Assembly: GCA_964645985.1 (NCBI GenBank)
Contig: CAZYCC010000028.1
Span: 1 to 19,781, forward strand
Direction: 5' to 3'
DNA length: 19,781 nt
Origin: CAZYCC01 sp964645985
Lineage (GTDB): Bacteria; Bacillota; Clostridia; Oscillospirales; CAG-272
This document shows, piece after piece, positions 7,452 through 15,243 of this stretch. Positions within the stretch are counted from its first letter, which is position 1. The number at the start of each line of letters is the position of its first letter. The notes beneath the pieces are model-generated. The model did not search any database and had not been told where the DNA came from. It worked only from the letters and a program-made list of their open reading frames with translations. Position numbers and translations under genes: made by a program.

Positions 7452-8492
7452 TTACTTCACCAGAATCGCGGTCGCGCCGCCGCGCGAGGAGGAGGCTATT
7501 GTCGAGGAGCGGATGATCTTCTCCCCGTGCAGATACAAAATCGTCGATGAGCCGCCGTCGAGGTTCGTCGCATTGACCGCGCCGTATTCATAGAGGATTT
7601 CCACCACCTCGTCCATCGTCGCGCCGAGCGAGTCGACCTGCCGCCCCTCGATGGTGAGCATGAGGATCGCGCCGTCCGCGCGCTGCCCGATGGCGGTGCG
7701 CGGGTTGCGCCCGCTGCCGAGTGAGCTCTTTTGGTTCTGCGGGACGCCGTTGAGAATGAGCGTCGGCCCGAAGCTGCACGCGGATGTCACGCCCTGCCGC
7801 AGCGCCTCCGCTCCGGTCATCCGCCCGACATACAGCCGCCCCTCGTCATCGAACCCGCAGATACTGTACGATCCGCCTCGCTCCCCCCAAATAATTTTCC
7901 CGTCCGAGATGACAAGACCTATCGGCGTGCCGCCGTTGCCCTGCCCGCCGTAGTCGAGGAACCCCCCGGCGTTCATCCCCGCGCTCGCGCCGTATTTTTC
8001 AATGAACTCGTCGACCTCAAGGCCCGGTCGTCCGGTGCCGTAGTTATTGTGACTGCCGACGAAGACGCGGCGCGGATCCTTCACGATGAGCAGCGCGCCC
8101 TTGTACGCTCCGCCCGATAGCCGCACAAGCTCTAGCCCGTCATCCTCCTCGTCCTCCCCTGCGGGAGGATCGGTATCGCCCGGGTCGGGGTCGTCGCGGT
8201 TCGGCAGGGGGCTCTCCCCCGGAAGTTGCACGAGATCGCCGTTCATTTGGTCGTCTGTCTCCGCCCCCTCGCCGGCGGTGACTTCGGCGAGCTCCTCTTC
8301 GGTGAGGAGCGCCGCCGCGATGGCGGGGCCGCGGCTGGTCTCATTGAGCGTGCGGATAAAGGCGTTGCGCGCCGCGACCGACGGTCCGCGCAGCAGCAGC
8401 TGCAGCCCCCCTGCCGCCGTGAGACCCCCGGCGAGCAGCGTCGCGAGAAGCACGAGCAGCCCGCGCCAGAGAACGCGAAAAAATTTCTTCAT
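7452..8492 (-). CDS. Phosphodiester glycosidase (NAGPA-domain) protein, membrane-anchored
   Basis: A 346-residue protein with a signal anchor (5-30), an acidic Pro/Asp/Glu-rich linker (about 75-119) and a NAGPA domain (about 120-346). Domain hallmarks are the N-terminal GALLIVKDPRRVFVG strand, the AGMNAGGF motif (171-178), NPRTAIGQ (263-270) and NATNLDGGSSTILY (307-320; the family usually has NLDGGGS). Members cut sugar-phosphodiester bonds, from human uncovering enzyme to bacterial exopolysaccharide or wall-polymer processing. It is predicted to act outside the membrane. Substrate is unknown; nearby nagA and the acyl-transfer operon suggest a cell-wall glycopolymer. No Shine-Dalgarno sequence precedes the ATG at 8492, which reads GTTGCCTTTATG. 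Confidence 0.85.
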   Translation of the reverse strand: MKKFFRVLWRGLLVLLATLLAGGLTAAGGLQLLLRGPSVAARNAFIRTLNETSRGPAIAAALLTEEELAEVTAGEGAETDDQMNGDLVQLPGESPLPNRDDPDPGDTDPPAGEDEEDDGLELVRLSGGAYKGALLIVKDPRRVFVGSHNNYGTGRPGLEVDEFIEKYGASAGMNAGGFLDYGGQGNGGTPIGLVISDGKIIWGERGGSYSICGFDDEGRLYVGRMTGAEALRQGVTSACSFGPTLILNGVPQNQKSSLGSGRNPRTAIGQRADGAILMLTIEGRQVDSLGATMDEVVEILYEYGAVNATNLDGGSSTILYLHGEKIIRSSTIASSSRGGATAILVK

Positions 8493-8912
8493 AAAGGCAA
8501 CTATTTTTCGAAAAAAATTTGGCGCACTTCTCGCAGTCCCTCACGGAAAAACGCCGTCCGGGAGGGAAGGGAACACCCGCGGAGCCGCCCCATATCCCAC
8601 GCGGCCGCGAACCCTCCGGCAAGGATAGCCCGAGAAGAGCGCCGCCGCGAGCGCCCGGCGGGAAGTCGCCCGCGAGGGGGATCGCTCGCCCCCTGCTCCC
8701 CTGGCGCAGAGGCCCCCGGGAAAGGCGCCGCGCGCCCCTTTATTTCCTCGTGAGAGTTCTCGAGGGGAACCCGGGTGCCGATTCCGTTTTGCCGGACTGC
8801 GGGCGATCTTTCTGTCGGTCGCCCGCCGCCGAGAGGATTGGCTTCCGCATTCGGCTCTTGGGCTGCAGCGCGGCAGGCCGCGCGATTGGCGGGTACCGAT
8901 TTGCCGCGTCCG
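8493..8912. other. 420-bp intergenic stretch with no supported gene
   Basis: Reading frames on both strands are low-complexity Arg/Pro/Ala strings and fit no family. The only structure seen is a stem GCGGGCGA (8799-8806) / TCGCCCGC (8819-8826), which lies downstream of the glycosylase gene but lacks a T-tract. Confidence 0.5.
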
Positions 8913-9419
8913 CTACTCCTCGGCGACGAAGCGCCAGAGCCGCGCGCGGTCTCGCTCGCTTGCGTAGGCGATGCCGACGCGCGGGTGCGCGGAATAGAGC
9001 GGCGCGACCTCCCGGTCGATAAGCCACAGGCCCGCGCCGGTCGGTTCTCGCGAGAGGTCGCACCCGGCAAGCGCCCGCGTCACCCCCATCTCGCGCGTCA
9101 GCCGCCCTGGCCCCGGGAATCCCGTTACCCCGCGCAGCAGCACCGCCTCGGGGTGTCCCGCCTCCCCCGAGACGACGTTGAGCATCTCGTACATTCCGTA
9201 GATGAGGTAAATGTAGGCGATGCCCCCCGCCTCGTAGAGCGGCGCGTTGCGTGTCGTGCGCCCGCGGTGCGCGTGACAGGCGCTGTCCTCCTCGCCGAAA
9301 TAGGCCTCGGTCTCGGTGATTGGGAGGCGCAGAGTGCGCCCGTCCTCAAAGCGCCGGCAAAGAAGGCAGCCGAGCAGCCGTACTGCAAGCTCCGGCGCCG
9401 AAAGCGAAAAATCTATCAC
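8913..9419 (-). CDS. 3-methyladenine DNA glycosylase (AAG/MPG family)
   Basis: This 168-residue base-excision repair enzyme removes alkylated or deaminated purines (3-meA, hypoxanthine). Family blocks are in order: LAVRLLGCLL (11-20), ITETEAY with the catalytic Glu (34-40), the CHAHRGRTTRN block (49-58), GIAYIYLIYGMYEMLNVV (66-83), AVLLRGV and a PGPGRLTREMG block. It is a little shorter than usual (about 190-200) at the N-terminus. The start is a GTG at 9419 with no visible ribosome site; the upstream in-frame sequence (AVLILT before V-I-D-F-S) is not family-like. It follows nagA on the same strand after 157 bp and may be read through from it. Confidence 0.93.
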   Translation of the reverse strand: MIDFSLSAPELAVRLLGCLLCRRFEDGRTLRLPITETEAYFGEEDSACHAHRGRTTRNAPLYEAGGIAYIYLIYGMYEMLNVVSGEAGHPEAVLLRGVTGFPGPGRLTREMGVTRALAGCDLSREPTGAGLWLIDREVAPLYSAHPRVGIAYASERDRARLWRFVAEE

Positions 9420-9576
9420 AGTAAGAATAAGTACGGCAGCCCCGCTCGGCGAAAAAACCGCGCGCCCACGCGGGCGATCTCGCGGGAGGAGGTCGGCGCA
9501 GCGGCGGGTGGCGCAATTTTCGCGGCAAACCTCGCGCGCGCCCCGCCTCCCGGTGCCATTCCGCGCCGCGCGCCCT

Positions 9577-10728
9577 TTATCCCCGATAAATTACCTCGCC
9601 CGCGCGCAGAGTGAGGGCGACGGTGAAGTCGGGCCGCAGGACGGTGAGCGACGCGTCCTTGCCGGGCGATAGGGAGCCGAGCCGATCGGCGACTCCTAAG
9701 GTAGTTGCCGGGTTTATTGTCGCAAAGTCTACCGCGTCAGTGAGTGAAACGCCGCAGCGCGTAACGAGATTGCGCACCGCCTCGTTCATTTTGAGAACGC
9801 TGCCCGCGAGCGTCCCGTCGCAGAGGCGTGCCTGCCCGTTTTTCACGAAAACCTTCTGTCCGCCGAGCTCGCTCTCGCCGTCGGGCATCGCTTTGGCGCG
9901 CATCGCGTCGGTGATGAGCGTGACGCCGGTGTGTGGTTTGTTCTTAATGACCAGCCGCAGCGCGGGAACACTGACATGGATGGTGTCGCAGATGAGCTCG
10001 CAGCGCAGCTCATCCCGCAGCAGCGCGGCGCCGACCGTGCCGATCTCGCGGTGATGAAGGCCCTTTTGCGCGTTGTAGGTGTGGGTGACACCGCGCGCGC
10101 CCCAAGAGATGGCGTCGGCGACATCGGCGTAGGAGGCGTCGGTGTGCCCGACCGAGACGACCACGCCGCTCTTTGAAAGGAAATGGACAAGCGCCTGCGC
10201 CCCCGGCAGCTCCGGCGCCATCGTGACGATGCGCACCGCGTCCCCGCTCGCCGCCTGATATTTCTCGAACAGCTCAACCGAGGGCGGCGCGACATATTCG
10301 AGAGGCTGCGCGCCAACGTGTTTCGGCGAGATGAACGGCCCCTCGAGATGCGCGCCAAGCAGCTCCGCCCCCGCGCGGTGCTCGCTCGCGCGGTAGGCGC
10401 TCACCGCCGAGAGCGCGCGCGTGATGTTTTCGGGCGACTGAGTCATCGTCGTCGCGAGAAAACCGACCGTTCCCTCCGCCGCGAGCGCCCGCGCGATGGT
10501 GGAGAGCGCCTCCTCGCTGCCGTCCATCGCGTCCGCGCCTGCCGCGCCGTGGATGTGCTCGTCGAGAAAGCCGGGGAGCAATACCTCTCCCTCCCCGAGG
10601 GTGGCGATCGGTTCGATGCCCTCGCCGCGATCCCCGATGTAGGCGATGCGCCCGTTTGCAAAGCCTACGTTCGTGCGCACAATGCCCTCTCCCGCCACAT
10701 AGGCGGGCACGCCGAGAAATCCTTTCAT
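9577..10728 (-). CDS. nagA: N-acetylglucosamine-6-phosphate deacetylase
   Basis: This 383-residue cytosolic amidohydrolase converts GlcNAc-6-P to GlcN-6-P and acetate in amino-sugar and wall recycling. The motifs are complete: PGFLDEHIHGAAGAD with H58/H60, LEGPF with metal-ligand E129, SVGHTDASY with H195, THTYNAQKGLHHR with H216, and the catalytic Asp in LITDAM (D274). Length is normal (380-390). ATG 10728 follows GGAGG with 6-7 nt spacing. It starts 54 bp after the last SGNH gene of the acyl-transfer operon, so co-transcription is plausible. No nagB lies nearby. A role in recycling rather than in the acyl-transfer pathway is the simple reading. Confidence 0.95.
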   Translation of the reverse strand: MKGFLGVPAYVAGEGIVRTNVGFANGRIAYIGDRGEGIEPIATLGEGEVLLPGFLDEHIHGAAGADAMDGSEEALSTIARALAAEGTVGFLATTMTQSPENITRALSAVSAYRASEHRAGAELLGAHLEGPFISPKHVGAQPLEYVAPPSVELFEKYQAASGDAVRIVTMAPELPGAQALVHFLSKSGVVVSVGHTDASYADVADAISWGARGVTHTYNAQKGLHHREIGTVGAALLRDELRCELICDTIHVSVPALRLVIKNKPHTGVTLITDAMRAKAMPDGESELGGQKVFVKNGQARLCDGTLAGSVLKMNEAVRNLVTRCGVSLTDAVDFATINPATTLGVADRLGSLSPGKDASLTVLRPDFTVALTLRAGEVIYRG

Positions 10729-10782
10729 CACAATCCTCCAAAACCCGTGGAAAAATAGGAGCTTCACCGCCGCGCCGCGCCG

Positions 10783-11739
10783 CTACGCTCCGAGATGATA
10801 ATGCTCGGTTAAATACCCCGCAAGCCACCTTGTCAGCTTATCCGCCCCCGATGAGTTGAGATGATATTCGTCACGGAAGTCGGTTTCGGAATTGAGCTCC
10901 ATCTCCTCAACGTGGTCGAACAAGTTGAGGAAAGCAAAGCCGTGCTCGCGCATATACTCCTCAACGACCGCCTCCTGCCCGCGCGTCCACGCGGCGTCGG
11001 GAGACTTGTAAAAAAGCACTGGGATGCCCTTCTCCTCGGCGCGAGCGGCGATCTCGGCAATCGCCTTGTCGCTGCTCGCGGGAACGGGCGGGCGCTCTCC
11101 CTCCTCCTCGCCAAAGTAGGAAAGCGTTTGCGGCTTAACAGTATCGTAAGGGTAATAACCGCCCTTTGTCATCTTGTCATAGTGCGCCCCGATGAGGGGC
11201 ATGGTGAGGTCAAGCTTACTGAGGAGATTCCAGCGAGAGTGGTAAAGAAAGAGCGGGAAGAAGGCGATGGTCGCCGCGCGCAGAATATCCCCATCGAGAA
11301 CTTCGCACAGTGAATAAAATTTGTCAAGCGAGGGGTGCGCCGAGGCGTAGCTCCAGACAATGTCTTTTTCTTCAATAGGCGAGAGATAGAAAAATTCGCA
11401 AATCTCAACGACGATGACCTTGGGCGTCTGCCGCTTGAGGGCTTCCCGCTCGTAAAACGAGGTTGTCGCGAGCCGCTGCGCCGATGAGCAAAAGTTATAG
11501 GTGTGGATACCCTGCTCCTCGAAGATGTCGGTGTTGACCGAGCAGAACACTTGGCTCGCGCCTAAGAAGAGCAGGTCGAGGCTGTTTTTCTCGAGCAGGT
11601 AAAAGTCGTTGACTCCCGCTGTGCCGTCCCACATATCCTTCGGTGTGAAGAAGGGCTGAATGAGCGACAGAATCAGCAAAAACGATAAGAGCAGAGCGAG
11701 GAATATTGCCGCGCCCTTAAAAATTCTCTTGGCTTTCAC
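10783..11739 (-). CDS. SGNH/DltD/AlgJ-like membrane-anchored acyltransfer protein (intact copy)
   Basis: A 318-residue protein with an N-terminal membrane anchor (about 8-31) and an outer SGNH-hydrolase-like domain. The block I nucleophile is in LFLGASQ (S62), and the closing catalytic pair is D290-x-x-H293 in DEYHLNSSGADK. LNSSGA is the typical 'hlN..G' of AlgJ/AlgX/DltD relatives, which take acyl groups delivered by an MBOAT partner and place them on a polymer outside the cell. The GTG start at 11739 lies 6 nt past the stop of the paralogous gene, without its own clear ribosome site, so translation is probably coupled. It is clearly paralogous to that upstream neighbour, sharing the YHSRW, FYK..DA.WTR and C-terminal blocks. 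Confidence 0.8.
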   Translation of the reverse strand: MKAKRIFKGAAIFLALLLSFLLILSLIQPFFTPKDMWDGTAGVNDFYLLEKNSLDLLFLGASQVFCSVNTDIFEEQGIHTYNFCSSAQRLATTSFYEREALKRQTPKVIVVEICEFFYLSPIEEKDIVWSYASAHPSLDKFYSLCEVLDGDILRAATIAFFPLFLYHSRWNLLSKLDLTMPLIGAHYDKMTKGGYYPYDTVKPQTLSYFGEEEGERPPVPASSDKAIAEIAARAEEKGIPVLFYKSPDAAWTRGQEAVVEEYMREHGFAFLNLFDHVEEMELNSETDFRDEYHLNSSGADKLTRWLAGYLTEHYHLGA

Positions 11740-11745
11740 GTTGTT

Positions 11746-12721
11746 TTAATCGGAAAACTCGGCAAGGTATCCGCCGGAGGCAAGGTAGCTCGCGAGAAAA
11801 TCGGTAACTTTCGCCGCGCCGCTCCTGTTTAGATGCTGCGCGTCGACAAAGTCGGCGGCGGGGTCGAGCGCAATCTGCTCGTGATACTCGTTCAGATCGA
11901 GAAAGGCATACCCTCGCCCGGCGAGAAACTCCCGCACGACGGCGCTATCCGCGCGCGTCCAGTCGGCATCCGGCAGCTTATAAAAGAGAAGTCTTGTGCG
12001 GGGGGGGGGTTGCCTTTTCAGATAGCGCAATGATCTCATCGATTGCGGCGGGGGTGGTCGGCGGGATGCGCTTAGCTGTTCCCTCGTCCTCCCCCGTGAA
12101 GGCGACTGTCACCTCGGAGTGGGTGTCGCTGCCAATGAACCCGCCGGGCGCGATTTCCTCGTGGTCAACGAGGCGGAAAAACTCGGCGATGTCAGATCCG
12201 GTGAGTGAGCTCCAGCGCGAGTGATAGGGCAGGAGCGGCGTGAAGCATTGAGCCGCCGCACGCGCGGTATCCCCCTCGTAGAGTTCTAAGAGCGACTCGT
12301 ACTTATCCCGGGAGATCTTCATTGCGGGGTAGCTCCACGCGACGACCTGCCCGTCGGCGAGCGGCTCCCCCTCCTCCGGGAAGAAGAACTGCCCCAGCTC
12401 AACGAGGATGACCCGGGGAGACTGGGTTTTCAGCGCCTCGCGCAGATAGTAGGCGGTCGTTGTCAGGCGCTGTTTTGTTGCCCCGAAGGTGCAGACGCTC
12501 ACCCCGAGCGTTTCCTCTAGGCGCGGGATGTCCAAACCCAGAATAGGTTGGCTCGAACCGAGGGAGAGCACTTCGACGCTGTTCTCCTCCCGCCGGTAAA
12601 ATCCCCCGGCGATAGCGGTCGCGCCCGCCTCATAGTGCGGCAGAAGCAGCTCCTGCAAAAATAGAAAGAGCAGTACCCCCGCCGCCAAAAACGCCGCTCC
12701 CCTCGCGATTCGCTTTCCCAT
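11746..12721 (-). pseudogene. SGNH/DltD/AlgJ-like paralogue, frame broken at a poly-G tract
   Basis: Two overlapping frames make one gene. From ATG 12721 the first gives a membrane anchor (about 5-27), the SLGSSQ nucleophile block (S57) and the middle of the domain, then leaves the family at EKATPPP and stops at residue 247. The second frame, from about 12020 to 11746, supplies the missing end: LLFYKLPDADWTR and the DxxH motif in FVDAQHLNRSGA. The break is at ten G (12000-12009 on plus). Nine would join the frames and give a protein of about 320 residues, matching the neighbour copy. An assembly error, true decay or slippage-controlled expression are all possible. ATG 12721 lies 9 nt past the MBOAT stop behind a G-rich ribosome site. 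Confidence 0.8.
11998..12018. repeat. Poly-G repeat, copy 1 (10 G) inside the SGNH gene
   Basis: GC, ten G, then TTGCCTTTT. The same string with nine G is at 14828-14847 in the VOC gene. Both read as a Pro-Pro-Pro insertion on the minus strand. Confidence 0.85.
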
Positions 12722-12730
12722 CGCCGCCCC

Positions 12731-14335
12731 CTAAAAGCCGAAGTAGATGAAGTCGCGCGCGTCGTACTGATCGCCATAGGCGCCGAAGATGACGAGCGTG
12801 AAGATCAGCGCGAGGTAAAAGAGCATCCGCACAAGATAAGGGCGGCGCTCGACGCTCTCGCGGATAGCGATGCCGCGCTCGTGCAGGGCGTCGGCGAGGA
12901 TCAGCGCCCCCGCGCAAAGCAGAATATACAGCAGCCAGTTCGGCCACAGGCCGATAACGCTCGTTCCCTCCCCAAGGAAAATTTCCTTAATCTGCCCGAG
13001 CGAGGGAATCCCCGCGAACACCCGCCCGAGCATCGAGAGCGCCGCTCCGAACGAGCTCGCGTTGAAGAAAACCCACGCGAAAATCATCAGCGCGGTTACT
13101 CGCAGAGACTGAAAGACCCGGAATACCCGGCTGTCGTCCTTTATATGCAAGAGCTTCTTCAGCCGGTCGGTGACGGGCTTTGCGATCTCCCCTAAGAAAA
13201 TATAGAGAAAGGGCAGAAGTCCCACCCCGAAGACATAGTGGAACCCCGCGCCGTGCCACGCGCCGATCAGCGTCCAGAGGATGAGCATCCCGAGGTAGGT
13301 GGGGATTTGCCGCCCTGCCTCTTTTCCGAGGTGTGCGCCAAGCCACTTTCCCATGCGCTGCCAGAGCTTGCTCTTGAGCAGGGGATAAAAGACGTAGTCC
13401 TTCAGCCACGCGCCCAAAGTGATGTGCCAGCGCCGCCAGAACTCGGAAATCGAGCGCGAGAAGAAGGGGCGGTCGAAGTTGAGCGGCAACCGGATGCCGA
13501 AGAGCTCTCCCACGCCGCTGACAATGTCCATATACCCCGAAAAGTCGGCGTACAGCTGCACCGCGAAGCAAAACGCGCCGAGCAGGATCGCAAGGCCCGC
13601 GTATTTTTCGCAGTGCCCGAACACTTCTCCTGTGATCACCGCCATCTGATCGGCGATCGCCATCTTCTTGATATATCCCCAGAGGATGCGCAGCCCCGCC
13701 ATTTTGATCGCCTGAAAATGGAGGTCCGGGCGCTCGGTCTTTGTCAGCTGCGGCATGAGGTCGTTCCATCGGTGGAAGGGCCCCTGCATTATCGAGAGGA
13801 AGAACGACCCGTAGAGCAGCACCTTCAGCGGGTTTCGCTCGGCGCGCGCGACGCCGCGCGACACGTCGACGACATAGCCGATGAGCTGCAGCGTGAAGAA
13901 GGAGATTCCCATCGGCAGGATGAGGTTCTCCGCGCGCCAAATCCCGATGCCGAACCGGCGGGAGAGCGCCGCCGCGAGCGGCGGGTAGTACTTAAAGAGA
14001 AAGAGCGACCCGACGCAGAGCACGGCGAGCAGCGCGACCGCGCCCTTTTCCTGCCGCGAAAACGTGCGCCGCAGCGATTTCTTCTCTTCTTTTGAAAGAT
14101 CCCCGGAGCGAAGGCTTGCGCTCTTGCGCTCCTCCAGGCGCTCGATGCCGAGGGCGCAGCCCCACGCGGCAAGGCAGAGCGCGACCATCACCCCGAGGCC
14201 GGCAAGGCCGAAGCTCGCGTAAAAAAGCAGGCTCGCCGCGAGCAGTACAACCCAGCGCGCCTTGCCCGGCAGCGCCGCGTACAACACAAACGCGAGCGCG
14301 ATAAACCCGATGAACCAAAAGGATGTCAGAGCCAT
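12731..14335 (-). CDS. MBOAT-family O-acyltransferase (AlgI/DltB type)
   Basis: A 534-residue polytopic membrane protein that passes an acyl group from a cytoplasmic carrier to the outer face. Diagnostic blocks are AVQLYADFSGYMDI (258-271), RPFFSRSISEFWRRWHITLG (289-308), an AWLKDYVFYPL block (309-319) and the catalytic His in IGAWHGAGFHYVFG (H361). The N-terminal FWFIGFIALAFVLYAALP and LLAASLLFYA helices are standard for the family. Residues 65-97 form a charged cytoplasmic loop. It sits between an acyl carrier protein/FkbH pair and two SGNH proteins, the order expected of a Dlt/Alg-like relay. No clear ribosome site precedes ATG 14335; a hairpin (14349-14367) lies just upstream. Confidence 0.94.
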   Translation of the reverse strand: MALTSFWFIGFIALAFVLYAALPGKARWVVLLAASLLFYASFGLAGLGVMVALCLAAWGCALGIERLEERKSASLRSGDLSKEEKKSLRRTFSRQEKGAVALLAVLCVGSLFLFKYYPPLAAALSRRFGIGIWRAENLILPMGISFFTLQLIGYVVDVSRGVARAERNPLKVLLYGSFFLSIMQGPFHRWNDLMPQLTKTERPDLHFQAIKMAGLRILWGYIKKMAIADQMAVITGEVFGHCEKYAGLAILLGAFCFAVQLYADFSGYMDIVSGVGELFGIRLPLNFDRPFFSRSISEFWRRWHITLGAWLKDYVFYPLLKSKLWQRMGKWLGAHLGKEAGRQIPTYLGMLILWTLIGAWHGAGFHYVFGVGLLPFLYIFLGEIAKPVTDRLKKLLHIKDDSRVFRVFQSLRVTALMIFAWVFFNASSFGAALSMLGRVFAGIPSLGQIKEIFLGEGTSVIGLWPNWLLYILLCAGALILADALHERGIAIRESVERRPYLVRMLFYLALIFTLVIFGAYGDQYDARDFIYFGF

Positions 14336-14348
14336 AAATTAACCGCTT

Positions 14349-14367
14349 GGGCGGAAAGGTTCCGCCC
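14349..14367 (-). other. Short perfect hairpin before the MBOAT start
   Basis: GGGCGGAA (14349-14356) and TTCCGCCC (14360-14367) form 8 bp around a 3-nt loop. It lies 14 nt upstream of the MBOAT ATG and has no T-tract. It could stabilise or separate the two parts of the operon transcript. Confidence 0.4.
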
Positions 14368-14480
14368 GAATAGACCGAAGATGCCGCCCGCCTTTGCCCG
14401 GCGCGCCGCCGTATAGGGAACGATTTCCCGCCGTGCGAACCTCTCCGCCCGCCGCCTCTCCTGCCGGTGCCGGAAATCGC

Positions 14481-14930
14481 CTAATCCGATGGCACGTCGC
14501 CCGCGGCAGTTTCCTCCCCTGCGGAAGAGTCCTCCTCCGAGAGGAGCTCCACCATACCGGCGCGCGCGCTCTGCAGGAAGGCGACCCGCGCACGCGGCGA
14601 GATCGCCGGGGCTGGCGCGGGCGGTAGAAAGAGCAGAAACTTCGCCTCGCGAAGGCGCGCGATTTCCGAGGCGAGATTCTCGCAGCGATAGCAGATATGA
14701 TAGGGCGACGCGCGGTAGGTTTTATACAGCGGATAAATCGGCGAGTCGGGAGCGGGCGCGACCAGCTCTACCGTAAGAACGCCGCTGCGCAAAAAGAGAA
14801 AATGCGCGCGGCGCGCCTCGTCCCACAGCGGGGGGGGGTTGCCTTTTAGAGGGGCGTAGCCGAGCGCGCGAAAAGCGGGGAGCGCCGGGGCGATCTCCTT
14901 CACCAAATACCCGACGTGATGGACTTCCAT
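14481..14930 (-). CDS. VOC-family (glyoxalase/epimerase-like) protein
   Basis: A 149-residue protein of the vicinal oxygen chelate fold, near methylmalonyl-CoA epimerase in pattern. Likely metal ligands are H4/H5 (MEVHHVGYLV), E55 (VELVAP), H78 (SPYHICY) and E128 (GMVELL). The family acts on alpha-hydroxy or alpha-carbonyl acyl compounds, which fits a glyceryl-type group on the neighbouring carrier protein; that link is inference. Residues 28-36 (LKGNPPPLW) contain a Pro insertion made by the second poly-G repeat, where relatives usually have a short link to the D-E-A/I-R strand. A low-complexity acidic tail follows residue 131. The start is 4 nt from the ACP stop codon (coupled). Confidence 0.8.
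   Translation of the reverse strand: MEVHHVGYLVKEIAPALPAFRALGYAPLKGNPPPLWDEARRAHFLFLRSGVLTVELVAPAPDSPIYPLYKTYRASPYHICYRCENLASEIARLREAKFLLFLPPAPAPAISPRARVAFLQSARAGMVELLSEEDSSAGEETAAGDVPSD
14828..14847. repeat. Poly-G repeat, copy 2 (9 G) inside the VOC gene
   Basis: GCGGGGGGGGGTTGCCTTTT is identical to copy 1 except for one G fewer. Here the reading frame is kept. Confidence 0.85.
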
Positions 14931-14934
14931 CCGC

Positions 14935-15174
14935 TCACGCCTCGCGCGCGATGATGTCGACCATCTCACCGACGTTTTTCATTCCGACTGTTTCTTTCAT
15001 CGAGAACTCAATGTCGAACTCCTCTTCCACGGCGGCGAGCAGCGAGATGTGCCGCAGGCTGTCCCACCCCGGCACATCCGCTGCGGTCGTCTCATCGCGA
15101 ACCTGAAGCGTCTCATCGTCGAACACGTCGCGAAACACCCCATTCAGCCGCTCGTAAATCTCCTCACGCGTCAT
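14935..15174 (-). CDS. Acyl carrier protein
   Basis: A 79-residue carrier domain. The phosphopantetheine attachment site is Ser39 in GWDSLRHI, and the flanking helices (FRDVFDDETLQV, LLAAVEEEFDIEF) are typical. ATG 15174 is chosen because GAGGTG stands 5 nt before it; the TTG one codon upstream is less likely. It lies 69 bp downstream of the FkbH-like gene and 4 nt before the VOC gene. In this setting it is expected to carry the acyl group made by FkbH rather than fatty-acid intermediates: no fab genes are near. No phosphopantetheinyl transferase is encoded in the window. Confidence 0.93.
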   Translation of the reverse strand: MTREEIYERLNGVFRDVFDDETLQVRDETTAADVPGWDSLRHISLLAAVEEEFDIEFSMKETVGMKNVGEMVDIIAREA

Positions 15175-15212
15175 CAAATCACCTCAAAAAAGAAAAATAT
15201 AAGCCTTGTTTT

Positions 15213-15237
15213 GCCCCGTGCCCCCGCCCCGTGCCCC
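15213..15237. repeat. Small tandem repeat between the fkbH-like and ACP genes
   Basis: GCCCCGTGCCCCC is followed directly by GCCCCGTGCCCC (15213-15225 and 15226-15237). No role is evident. Confidence 0.7.
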
Positions 15238-15243
15238 GCGCCC

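Noticed and set aside
8519..9022. Plus-strand frame between the NAGPA and glycosylase genes
   Set aside because: It is Arg/Pro/Gly low complexity with no family match, overlaps the glycosylase end and has no ribosome site.
11746..12039. Small independent gene downstream of the SGNH frame
   Set aside because: It is the in-family C-terminal end of the upstream frame, split only by the poly-G length; calling it a separate gene would hide the frameshift.
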